Shown piece by piece: positions 45,391 through 57,100 of a DNA stretch of 64,000 nt. Location: NCBI GenBank assembly GCA_963573305.1, contig OY754331.1, positions 68,437,275 to 68,501,274 of the forward strand. Direction: 5' to 3'. Under the pieces are notes generated by a model. The model did not search any database. It had not been told where the DNA came from and was given only the letters and a program-made list of their open reading frames with translations. Position 1 is the stretch's first letter, and every line of letters starts with the position of its first letter. The position numbers and the translations under genes were made by a program. This stretch comes from Pyrrhosoma nymphula (taxonomy: Eukaryota > Arthropoda > Insecta > Odonata > Coenagrionidae).

Positions 45391-47330
45391 ATATTAAGAT
45401 GAAACCCCGGTGTGCCTTAAACTCATTCGCTGTCTTAGTAATCAATCAATCGGAAAATAAATTCCTTGTCAGAGGAAGCCAAATAAAATCTCCTAAGTTT
45501 ACTGACTGTATGTCATGTGTCTCTCTTCAGGTTTCTCCTCCAAACTATTTTCAATAGCCTCGTTTGCTAGGCAATCTCAATGTCAATAGGAATAACTTAG
45601 GAGGATATCGGTGGCGGTGCTGGAATCTACCAAAACAACAAGGTCAAATTAATCTCCCGTGGAGTTGTTCAGAATTCTTAAAAATAGCAAAAATGTCATC
45701 ATTTCGCTTCAATATGCCAAAACAATATGGCGCAGTTAATTTACATTGCGTGAAGTTTAAAGTATCTGGCGAAAACTTGTGGAAATGATTAATCAATAAC
45801 ATTATCACAAAAAAGAAGGATAATTTGCAAATTTTTTTACTGTGGAAATTCTCACAGTATCCTTTTTTTGTGATAATGTTACATTGCGCAGTTCAGCGAA
45901 TGCCCGGTGCACTGAAATCAGCATCGTGTAAGCACTGGCTCCGAGGCATCGAATTCGATTTTCCCGAATTTGGTTCTGAGTTTTCGGCGCTGATTTCTTT
46001 ACTGACTTCAGTGATTACCTAATCATTGTGTAAACGGCCTTTATTCTCGAAAATCGCTGTAAATTATGACGAATGCGATTTGAAGTACCAGGAGAATTAT
46101 TATTGGACCTATATCGGGTTTCCGGTTTCCAAAGATTTTATAAAAAATTACATTTTAGCTTTCATGGGTGAAAAACCGTGAGAGCACCGCAGTTCACGTA
46201 TATCGTTGAATTTTCACAGTATTGTTTCGGAAATTCGACGACTTCTTGCTTTTCTTGTTGCTGTCTCCTGAGACCTTGAAGTATTCCACGCACTCTTACA
46301 TCACCTGCCCCTAGTAAAATTTCACTGTGGTCACCCCTGCGTTCACGCTAAGCCGCATTGCAATAAAGCTTTGTGGGTTGCTTGCTTCAACAGCCCATAT
46401 ACTCTGATAACCTGAAAAACTGGGACACCATCCGTCTCTTTTCGATTGAGAATGTCTGTCAAATTTTCATGTCTTAACTAACATTTATCTGGTCGTAAGT
46501 AAATAGAGTTATATTAATTATAAATAATTATTTTTAAGGCGCAAGGTTTGTCAGCTGGTTCCATTATTTAACTGGTCCGCTGCATGTATCTATATTGGTG
46601 CAAACTTTTGATCCGCTTCATGGAATATGTTTCGAGTTCCTAAAATTTAATCTCCTCTTGGTTTTATATGTTCCCATGGTTCAATATTTTTACCTCTTTT
46701 CTTTGAAATTGATATCCTGTTGCTTAAATTGGTCTTTTATCTTCCTTTAACATTGTTTCTCTCTTCTTCCAGGTGAGTTCGCCATACTTTCTTCCTTCCG
46801 GCCCTCTCTCGTGCTGTGTGTGATTGTGCTTCGATGCCAGTCATTGCATTGTCTACCTCCTTAACTGTATGTAAAATTTTCATTCCTTCTTCGACCATTT
46901 GTGTGTGTTTTGTAGTTACAGCGCAAAAAGATGTTTCGCACATTGTTTCCCAGGAATATGAGTGAAATTCTCTTCGAGTTGAGGGTAATCGAGGTATCTT
47001 GCCTTTTGAATCGGTAAGTCAACTTGTATCCTAGAATGGATGAATTCAACTTCTAGGCATTCCGTTATTCATCTTTGTTTCGTCTCTTCATATTTTCACT
47101 CTGTTATGGCCGGTTGCACAAATATTTAGCAGTGTAATCGATAGTAATGACTTCCATGTAAGGCTAATTACCTCATTACTAAATTAAGTTGCACGTATCT
47201 TGATAATCGCTGAAGATAATTCCGAAACGTTGGCCAATAGTAGTTGCGTTTTTTTTACTTTCGACTATCCCTCAAGACAACAAAAGTTTAAAATATATAT
47301 GGAGTTTTCCTATCGCTCTAGTGCCCTAAT
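45391..47330. other. Intergenic, with a 25-bp-arm hairpin
   Basis: At 45,797-45,881 TAACATTATCACAAAAAAGAAG faces its complement, with an inner ACTGTG...CACAGT palindrome. The rest is AT-rich with no recognised gene; the minus frames at 46,737-47,049 are unassigned. Confidence 0.5.
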
Positions 47331-47960
47331 CACTTCGCAACAAAACAGCGCACTTGTTGGTAAATTCTATTCGGGTTCTCCACCATGTCACATTCTGCAT
47401 TTCTGGCGACGTTTCGATGTACGAGTCGTCATGCCCTGATGACGATTACCAACTCGTACATCGAAACGTCGGCAGATGTCCAGAGTGTGACCCGGTGGAG
47501 AACCCGAATAGACTTTACCAACATCATACTCCGAGAGAGCATCAGATCATTCTTCAGCGCACTTGGCTTTCATTACTTTCAGACCGTTCGAACTAGACAG
47601 CGATCTTCAAAGCAATTTGGGAATAGGGTTTATGTACGATAGACAACAAAAGAACTTCGATTATGGGTTCCGCAATATTTTTTAAATACATATTTTGAAC
47701 GAATTTAATGCCTATATGCCAAAATATTTGGCCATGACTATTGTCAACCTAAATGATGCTACCTACTGGCAGATTACCAAACGTTTCGCCTGAACACGTC
47801 GCTCCCTTCTACGTCGTTCGTGTGCACTGATGCTTTCCAATCTGCGCTTACTTCAACACCTTGAATGAAAAGATTCCATTACTTCTGCGTATCACGTGTT
47901 TGTATTTCGGATCGAAATTTCGGCTGCAAAAATAAAAATAGATTAGTGTACAACCCTAAT
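47330..47960 (+). repeat. Dispersed repeat (family 2), interrupted by a foldback
   Basis: Shares TTTCAGACCG, ATCTTCAAAGCAATTTGGG and CTGGCAGATTACCAAACGTTTC with family 2; split by the insertion at 47,357-47,554. Confidence 0.6.
47357..47554. mobile_element. Foldback element with hammerhead-like core (family 3)
   Basis: Flanked by an 11-bp target duplication CAGCGCACTTG (47,346-47,356 and 47,555-47,565). Arms of about 70 bp (47,355-47,426 and 47,451-47,521). CTGATGA at 47,436-47,442, GAAAC at 47,463-47,467. The tail contains CTCCGAGAGAGCATCAGAT. Confidence 0.85.
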
Positions 47961-47999
47961 GTTTAGTCATTTTACACTGCTTCGTGTAAACGCTCTTCT

Positions 48000-48690
48000 G
48001 TGAGTGAGGAGACCTTTTTTTACATTCGGAGAGATTTATTCTTCCCTAAGGATCCCTTTTCCTGTGCCTCAGACTCAGCGTTGCATTGTAGGAACTTCGC
48101 CCTCTCTCTATCAGCGCCTCCAGTAGTAGGGCTCGGTCTCTCCCTGTCTCTCTCTCACGGCTAAACTCGACGGCCGAAAATCCCCCCCGGCTACTTTCAC
48201 CCGTGCGCGATATTCATATGGATCGTGTGTGCGCCTAGCGGACGGCCGACCAGCCCGGATAGCCGGATAACTCCTAGATTTTTGTGATGACATGGAATGC
48301 CTCGAAATTAACATTTACCCTCTCTGGAGGAGGAAGGAGTGGGGAATGTGAGTGGGATGCCGTGCACCTCTCGCGCTCGCTGTTCCATATCACCCCGCGT
48401 TTCTCGTGTGAAAAGGGAAAAGGGTCGAATGGGAGAAGTTTGAAGAAGCATTTGGAGGAGCAGTGTCACCTCTCTCCATCCCTCTCTCTCATCCAGTGAG
48501 GGAGAATTTTTTTCCCGAGTCTACTTTTTTTGAGATTTCTGCGCTACGAGACGGGTAGTGTCTGTCAATTGGGTCATTATAAACCCGTCTCTCGAGAGGT
48601 AGCTAGGCGGTTTGCGTGACCTTGAGATTTTTCTCGTGAGCAGGTGAACATCCGCGGCGTTTGTGTTGCAGTTCCTGTCGCGTGTCCCAA
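48000..48690. promoter_or_regulatory. CpG-rich, promoter-like island at the edge of unit B
   Basis: GC-rich patch (GCGCCTAGCGGACGGCCGACC) with a plus-strand TTATAAACC at about 48,576. It may be a promoter of an unseen transcript or part of the duplicated unit left of base 1. No coding evidence. Confidence 0.3.
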
Positions 48691-49639
48691 TTTTGTATAT
48701 TTCGGGTATACCGGGTTAATAATTCATTCCCTACTGCTTTTAGGCATGTATTCTTCTTCTTCTTCACTTAAGAATTAGGCTCTACTTTCGGGGAAATATG
48801 TATAGATAGCCGAGTTTAGATGTTAATAAAAAGTTTACCCTTAAACGTATCTAAAAACGAGCTACACCAAAATTTATCTTATTTTATTCTACGTTCCATG
48901 ATATAAAACATAAATTTTTATTTTCCCTTGGTAAATTTTTATCTGAGATTGAACTCAAAAGGAGCCCGTTTTTTTGCTATTTCCAACGGAGTACCGTATT
49001 AGAAAACTCGTTTCTTTAAAACCATTAATTGGATAGTAACGAAACTTGATCACATGTTACAAAAACAATTTGTTTATGGGTATACCCATTTTTTACCTGA
49101 TGTAATTATTATTTTATAAGGTGTTGTACATATTGTAGAAGAACCTTTTCTCAGTGCTGGGTGGCCGTATTGGTACGGCGTTTGCTTTGCTACAAAGCTC
49201 ATGGGAATTTAAGGCTACTCGTAAAACAAAGTTTTTCCTACTTGCAATTGTTGATTTTTTTCTAGTTTTATATTCAATCGGGTAGTTGCGGAACACACAA
49301 TTTGCGTGAAGTTGGAAACGTCGCACGAGTTCTCTCAGCCCAGCGCATTGTTATCGTCGCCCACTGCGTTACTTTCTCCTCGCATAACCACCCGATTGAA
49401 TATAAATCCATATAAAATCGACAATTGCAAGTAGGCAGAACTTTTTTTACGTTTACGTTAAAACAAGCTTGCGATTTACTATTATTTTCTGATGCACTGT
49501 TTCAAAATGGCGACGAATCAAACTTTATAATCCTTAATATCTTTGCACACACAAGTCGTAATAAAAAAGTGCAACTATGAAAAAGTTGCCCCTTTTATTT
49601 AAAAATAAAATTGTATCATTAAAATCCGTCGTTCAGTGT

Positions 49640-50115
49640 TAGTAAATAACAGACGTTCCGTCTGTTTATTACTAACCCGAAACTTTTTCTCGCTGGTTTC
49701 AGGCAATTTTCTCTCGCAGTTTTTTATTACAAGATTATTTCATGCAGTATCCTATTCGTACCTTGGCAAGTCTAGTGTCGAATGTCATTGTTCGCTGCTT
49801 TCATCTCTTCAGCGTTATGAAAATGTAGGTAAAAGAAGCAGCTGGAGTTAGTGTGTGTTAGAACGGAGAGATTAAATAGGATTGACAGACTATGAAATAA
49901 GTGGTCCATCACCATTCAAGAGAAGCTATTGGCGTCCAGTTTTCCATACTCGAGTACGGGCAAGTGAAATGAAAAGTGTGCTGAAGTCCTTGTGCGAGGT
50001 TTCATTATTCGGTGGAAAAATCTCTCGTGACCCCATCAAAAAGCAAGAGGAAAGGAATCTATCGCCTGAGAGATTTGATCTGGCCACCTTCTGCTTCGAA
50101 ATATAACACGTTACC
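49640..50115 (+). repeat. Conserved downstream block, unit B copy
   Basis: Partner of 1,440-1,880. Frames of 71-74 codons here have no family features and are not preserved in unit A. Confidence 0.7.
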
Positions 50116-50675
50116 CACTAGGCCAGCAACTTACGTCTTTGGAAGGTTTTTCCCTTGGGTATTAATACTCAGCATTCAAAATGGCTGGTCAACGTTCGTA
50201 GTCTCCGCTTGTCTGACAATATAACGCTATTATGTCGTATCTATGAAAGAAAACGCTGCACAACATGATGTCTTGACATGCAAGAATTATGAATACAGTT
50301 CATTTCGAGTGCATGTTTCATTTCATGCGATGAAATAAATGACATTTTCTTATGATGTTCAAGGTTTGCCGGTGATACCTCCTCGCTTGGAATATTTTAA
50401 GGTAAACTGTGAACAAAAAATACCTCCGCCATTTTCACTTGTAAAGTCTTTGTTTACTTCTAGAGATTTCACAAGTCCTCCGTTCTCGTTTGAGAAACGC
50501 TTGTAAGTCACACTTGTAAGATTCCGACTTGCAACTTGTAGACTTGTAACTTGTGGACTTGTACCTTTGAGTAACAGGCCCCTGGTCTTTGTATTATTTT
50601 CTTTAAAATTGGTTCGAAAGTATTTGGCTTGACTAGTTTACTTTGAATGAATGATTTAATCACCTCCAAATTTTA

Positions 50676-52077
50676 GGGTGGGTTTACAATGACAAGCTAC
50701 TTCCGAAAGTTTCTTCTGCAAGAGCTTTCGGGGGATTTTGCTCATTCTATACTAATATATAAAAGTCTGTTGGTGTCTATCAATCTCGCAATCACGCAAA
50801 GACGGCTGAACCGATTATTTTGAAATTTTGGATGTGGGTAATTAAGTGCACTGGGACGAACATAGACTACATATATTAAAAAGTACTCAGAGCCCCAAAA
50901 CGGACCCCTGTTATTTACGCCCATAAGAAAAGCATTGGAATCCGTGCAGATGTTTCTTTTTTTACTTCTTTTTACTACTTAAATTACTTACAATCAAGAT
51001 ATAGAGTTGGCGTATTCTTATCGGATGGTTGAAAGTGTGAAGTATTTATTTTTTACAATCAATTTTGTTATACGCTTCCTTTTATCAATTTTTATCCGAT
51101 TTCAATTAATTCAGAAATTTCCTTGGCAACCTGACCAATGACTACGAAGCGGGAAGTTTCGCCCGGACCTTTAATAGCTTCCAAAAAATTAAATAATCAA
51201 TATTAACAAATTTTAGTGAGATTACTGTCGGGGTATTTTGTACCCCAACGTCTCCATGTGCTTATCGGTTTTTACTTAGTATCTGAATTTAACACGTCAC
51301 ATTGATTCTTATAAATAGGGCCAATCGGTATGCGTAGTGTATTGCTTACTACGTAGAATTTTGCACTCTGTTAGAGACCTACGTAGTACACCTATTAAAC
51401 CTTTATACAGTCCTAGAATTAAAGTGGGATGGTTGGGGTTCCAATCTGCTCAAGTCCCAAAATCACTGCTTTCTATTTATCCTCCGAATGATTGAAGTAA
51501 TGAGTCGTTAATTTTTGAACTTTTTAGCGTAGGTGCATGATGCTTATTTTAAATAAAAATTCAAATATGGGGTTTTGGTAATGGAAAAACATTTCGCTCA
51601 AACTCACATAAGGGAAAATATGCTCGAAGTTTATGGCGATCTACGCCTCGCCCCCCATTGCGAAGCTGAAGTACTTTTTATTTTGTTTTACTGTTTTAAG
51701 AATATAAATTTCAGTGAAATAGCTTATTACTATGCATCAAAAAAGCGACAAAAGGGGCAATTTCCACAAAAAACTAAGATGATAAATGAGAAGTCAGTTT
51801 CTCTAATATTTTAATAGAACTAAGTACTATATTGTTTCTTTATTTTATCTCTACCGTTGAGAATCAACGGGCATTTCTGCTAGTACGAAAAATTTTTTTT
51901 ACAAGTTACTGCAGCGCCAGATCGGTTGCCGTTTACTTTGGCAACAACGCGCTTCTGCTAGAGACTTTCCGAAACCTTCAGCAGTTCTGCAAGTGGTCTT
52001 GCAAAGGCGTATATCCTGCAGTATGCGTCGAAAGTCGCTCTCCGCGAGTAACTTAAACTTGCCAGTATAAACTCACC
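50676..52077. mobile_element. MITE (family 4) split by a Helitron
   Basis: Ends GGGTGGGTTTACAATGACAAG and CTTGCCAGTATAAACTCACC, with TTA on each side (50,673-50,675 and 52,078-52,080), suggesting a PIF/Harbinger-type element. The interior to 50,744 and from 51,884 aligns with the intact copy at 33,877-34,128. Confidence 0.75.
50745..51883 (+). mobile_element. Non-autonomous Helitron
   Basis: Inserted in the family 4 MITE. Begins TTCTATACTAATATATAAAA and ends with a CCGTTGAGAATCAACGG hairpin followed by GCATTTCTGCTAG, then T; the 3' hairpin plus CTRR end and lack of target duplication are Helitron traits. Flanks join as CTCA|TACG, agreeing with the intact MITE (ACTAATACT). No Rep/helicase frame. 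Confidence 0.82.
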
Positions 52078-52171
52078 TTAATATTAGACCTGAGAACAGC
52101 TTGTGTTTGATGCGCCACCTATATTCTTATATTCTATATCTATATCATTTAAATTCTGTTCTTTTTAACGC

Positions 52172-52395
52172 TATAGACTTCCAAACCCCTTGGCGAGTTC
52201 TAACTAAATATGACTCACATGTTTCTTAGGACCTAGAAGGATTAATCGGCTGTTAGAAAGGACCGAAGAGCCCCAGGTCCTCTTTGGGCCCTTTTTCAAT
52301 CAACTATTACTTCCACTATAAAAGCATTGAATTCTTTGCTAAGGTTTTTCTTTGCTTTTATTTTAAATAACTTGCTTACATGATATATGCTTGCA
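52172..52395 (+). repeat. Block shared with unit A (8,195-8,425)
   Basis: Partner of the unit A block; similarity stops abruptly near 52,396. Confidence 0.75.
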
Positions 52396-52398
52396 ATA

Positions 52399-52739
52399 TC
52401 GATGTAGATGTAGATGAATTTTTAGTATCGGATGATTAAAAAAATCAAAGTTTTAATTCTTGCATTCGATGTTTGTATTTGCTTTGTTTTAGCCTAAAAT
52501 TGGAGTTTTTGGTTTCAAAATCGTCAATAATTGTTGCTGTTTCATCAATGGATTTAAAAAAATGTATTTGGTAACCGTAGCATAGGCTTTAAATTCGAAC
52601 GTTCTCATGTCCGAGTTACTTACTACTCAAATGATTACTATATAGTACATGCATTTTGTCGTCATATTGGGAGGCTTCTTATAACCCAATGCCATATTTT
52701 TTTTCATCCCGTTGGGATTCAACGGGCATAATCATCTAG
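52399..52739 (+). mobile_element. Second Helitron-like 3' end
   Basis: CCCGTTGGGATTCAACGGG hairpin (52,708-52,726), then CATAATCATCTAG and T, closely like the 3' end at 51,855-51,883. The left end is uncertain; A|TCGATGTAGATG at 52,398-52,399, where unit A similarity stops, is a guess. Confidence 0.5.
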
Positions 52740-53840
52740 TGATAATTAGTTTTATTAAGCACATAGAGTAGCTGTTACTTTATTTACTGCTTGCTCGTTG
52801 TGGTAGGTTTATGGAGAATTGCGGTCATTCTCTTTCACCCGGAGTAGTGTGAGGGTAATATATGTTGCTGTGATTCACCTCCAAAGACCTCGCTCCGTGA
52901 ACTGGTAAGTCACGAATAAGTTTTCAGCAATTTATTCTATTTCAATTATAAGCGAATTCATGGATAAATGTGCAGGAAATTTTGTTTGGAACGTCATTTG
53001 ACGACTTTACCAGTCCATTGAGCGTGTATTTTTTATTCCCCCCCCTGAGTTTTCAACACTCCAGAAATTCATTTTTTAATTTATTTTCCTCGTTACAAGC
53101 AGTTAGGGCATGTTACCTCGTTTTTGAGCTATGCAGTAAAATAATGTACACTATTTTATGTTTTTTATTTAATATCTGGATGTACAGCTGATTTTTTAAT
53201 AAAAATCATTGTTTTTTTGTATTTTTAACTTTTAATGCTTTTTACACTAAAGGAATGCCGTTTTTCTGTCAACTCTAAAAAAATCTCTGGAACTCTTTTT
53301 CGTCGTTAAACTCGAAGTCGCTCTAGCCTTCCTCGCTGTCATGTTGTCTTTATGGATGTGTGAGCAACCTCATGGCTTCGTGACTTGCGGTTAAAATATT
53401 CGGAAGAACATCTTGATCATGGCTTAACTTTAATGCGTTCCGCTTATCCAACTTGTTTCACTGCTGCCTTATTATTAAAAGCGTTTGCGGAACGGTATGT
53501 TTTTGGTGTGTCCGATACATTTCACTGTGCTAAATCTTAATAAAATTTCAGTTTCCAAATTGCTTTAGGGGGTGGGGGTGGGAGAGAATAGTTTTAAACA
53601 TATCGGACTCTTAGATTATCGGCAGTGAAGTATCACAAGGAGGTGATTTTTTTCAGATTTTTACATGGATCCTGATTTGATGGCCACCTCTAATGGCTGA
53701 GTAATGTTTACTTCCAGGAACTAACTTGAACCTCTTCGTGTCATGATCGTCTTTAATGCATTAAATAACTTTTCTCGATGCTTCAGTAGTTCATGATTAC
53801 CTTCGTCCAGCGAACTTCTTTTATAATCTCAATTTCTAAC
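52740..53840. other. 3' flank of copy B, no feature seen
   Basis: AT-rich, no recognisable gene; similarity to unit A resumes at about 53,840 (ATCAACTCAGCTAGGTGAGC). Confidence 0.4.
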
Positions 53841-53941
53841 ATTTTATTATCAACTCAGCTAGGTGAGCACGCAGTCTTTCGAGTCTTTTCTCCTCTTTGC
53901 TGCTGACTCTTTTAGAATTACTTCACTTAATTCTTTGGCTT

Positions 53942-54142
53942 TCAATCACTTTTACCCCGTTTCTTGAGTGCATCTTCTCTCTTCTGTTTATCTTTCAACA
54001 CGTAAGATTTCTGGTAGAAGTTGTAGAACAGGGCGAACTGAATAATTAAAATGGGAATGAAGGTGTATACAATAGGCTTGCTGTACGAGCAGTCTATCGT
54101 TAGTCCATATACATTTTGCGCCAGCCCAATGATGAATTGAAA
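53942..54142 (-). CDS. Copy B: last coding exon and stop
   Basis: 201 bases, TTCTTTCAG acceptor, TGA at 53,944-53,942; encodes FQFIIGLAQNVYGL, a last membrane segment and a tail ending KKRGKSD. Seventeen residues differ from copy A, with four codons changed silently. Confidence 0.94.
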   Translation of the reverse strand, partial: FQFIIGLAQNVYGLTIDCSYSKPIVYTFIPILIIQFALFYNFYQKSYVLKDKQKREDALKKRGKSD

Positions 54143-57100
54143 CTGAAAGAAGAAGGAAAAGTGCCGTGAGTGGTTTTATTTTCATTTCCCATGCCATATC
54201 TATGTTTTTCATTCTGTCAAGTCACTATCAAATCCAATGCAGAAGTTAGGGCTGATTAAATTAGAGAAAAACATTCATTACACCTAGGCCCTAATCCAAG
54301 GAGAAAAGTCAAACTTCAACTGGTCAAAGTGCTTCATAAACTGAAATAAAAAAACGCATGCATTAATTAACCATTTACCTTTATCGACTTTGCGACTAGT
54401 TACTTAGCTTACCATTTGTAATGTCGTGAGGTACCTCTTCCACCAAAGATAAGGCTGTATCCAAGGTCCCAGCGCGGAAAGCAAGTAGTAACCGTACATT
54501 ATTACATGGATAATTGCATTTAACATTTGTGCGAAAGTTCCTGTGCCCCCTGTGAAAGAATGACGGAAGAAGTTTGTTAGATAATTATTGCTTTTAAGTT
54601 ACTCCTTAGAAAAATAAGACACCTAAGTGATTATTGAAGTGATTGGGCTTAATGGTTTTGTCGGAAGAAAAAATGATTTAGCATAGTTCAATTATTGAAA
54701 GAGATTCCTTATTTTAAATATTATTTGCAAAGTCAATGTATTTGATCTGATCCAGCCACGAATGATGAAGGGATTCCAAAAGAATTTGCAATAAGTGGAA
54801 TAAGTGCTATCACCCCTGGTTATTAAGAGCTTGCGATGGTGATTAATACGTAATGTATTGGCGGTGGTCTGCGTCATGACTATAATTTTATGTCAGCTCA
54901 TGTCTATTTCGTTGAAACAAGCTGTGATAAGTTTTAAGTGAAATATTATCATGGGAGGCAAATTAATTATGTCCTTGTTGTCGTTTGGCCTGTGGCTGTA
55001 ATAACTCACCTGGAGCATACTTCACCACAATCCACGCGAGCCAAAGTGTTGAAACATGGTGGAACACGTGTAAGAATGATATTTGGTTGTATTTCTTTCT
55101 GAGAGAGAAGAAAATCTGTGAAAGAGAAAATTAATTAATACTAATACAAGCCGATGTCTCGGTGGAGGGCAGAAGGAGGGGGGGGGTAATAATGGAGAAA
55201 ACGGCTGAAGCGATTTATTTGTATTGGTGTCATTTATTTGGCATAGCATCACAAATATCTGGAAATATTCTCGAATTTTCATTTTTGATTCAAATATATT
55301 GTGAATTGAATAAAGTAACACTCCTTATCTCAAAGTTATGAGCCCCATAATAACCGTTGTTGACGGCAGCAACCCCGTCACTATCGTCAACAGCGTTGCA
55401 CGTTAGTACAGATGTTAATTTTTAATAAACATTAGTAATGGCCTTCTTATATTAGATTATGGCCTGGTAATGTTGAAGGTTAGCCTTGAACATCACTATA
55501 CGCCGGGAAAGCCTTAGATCTTTCTATGGACTGGTAAAGCTTGACGTAATGAACGAGCGTTGGTTATCGAGGTAATCTTTTCCGAATAAATGCGAAGTTA
55601 ATGCTAAATTACGGAAGAATGCTGCTTGGAAAGTGAATTGACGTCACGACTTTAAACAGTGAAATTGACCAGACTATACTTCTGTGAAATGACCCACATG
55701 AAACGTGTATAAATAAAATTTATATTAATGAGATTTGCATGGCAAGTATTTTGTCCGTCATTTTTGACGATTTATCAGCTGTTTGAGTACCAAAATAATG
55801 AAACTCTCTCCGTTGTGGAGTGTGCTTGACTCCCATGTTCATCTAAATGAAAGACGTCATGGTTCAGAAGAGGGCTCAGCTATCTATAGTTTTTGTTTTA
55901 GGAGTTGGGAATTTTATTTAATTGCATAAAACAGTATCGATGATCTTGATCGAAATTTCGGAAGCTTTACCCTTGGAAGTTTTTGGTGATATTTATTTTC
56001 ACTCTAGCTTTGAATTTATTACTTGTGATTTCATCCAAAAAATTAAAATTTTCCCTCACTATCACGTTTTTTCCATTATCGGTAAAGCAATATAAAAATT
56101 TCAGGATGGCAAATATGAAATGCTGAATGGCAATAACTTTATGTAACAGTCCATGTATTAATTTATGTTCCGTCTGTTTAACAGATTTTTTTTCAAAACG
56201 AATGCGAATTATGGTGCCTTATTTGACGGATTTGGAAATATCTATTTTTTTTTAATCTTAAATATCACGATATCCAATGGAGGTTGATGTAGGTATCTCT
56301 TCGTCAATAAAAAAAGCAACCATTATTTATTTTAGTGCACAGGTTTTTTCTCAACGCTACTAGTTATTTTCTTGATGTTAAATTGTCTTGAGCGTAAGTT
56401 TAGAATGGTCTATTAGATGCTATTTTGACAGCTTTCTAATAAAATAGCTAAGCCCAAGAAGCCGATATTTCATCAATAGCCCCAGGTATGACGTGCTAAA
56501 AAGATGTTATATTGCATGTTTCAGAATATTTTTTTTATAAAAGTGGACGCGCAAAGAGAGCGCTCTTGAAAAATTTTTGTTGAAGACATCGTTATGTACC
56601 CGCTTGCAAGATCTTGAATGGTCCACTAGTCGGCTTACATTTTTCGTATCAGTGGTTACGATTTCGTCGCCCCATCGCGTGAGTCTTTACGATCGGCCCT
56701 TTCCGTGACGTTATCGATAATGTCGCCGTTGTATTTGCCTCCCCCATTTCGATCCCGAAAAAGGCAGAATATTTAAGAAATTCCGCGGTCTCACTAAAAC
56801 TTTCATCCCGCTCAGGTTTTCATATAGGTATGTGGTCTACAGCCGAAAAAAAAATATCGTATGTAGTCTGCAGTAAATTCTTCTCTCCTAAAACACCACG
56901 TATTGCATTTTCAGGCTGTTGGTAGAGGTACACGATTGTATTGTTGCGCTGTTTATATAAATGTGTCTGTTCTGTTGCATTGTTTTTAGAAACCAATAAA
57001 AATACAATTGACCCTGGCTATATGGCTGATGAATATATTTGCAAAGGAGCACTACGAAATTATTCGAACCAAACAAATGACTGTTGTGTTCCTAAAAAAA

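Noticed and set aside
48692..48692. Exact breakpoint of the segmental duplication
   Set aside because: The match begins at base 1 of the window, so the real junction may lie further left than 48,692 and cannot be placed.
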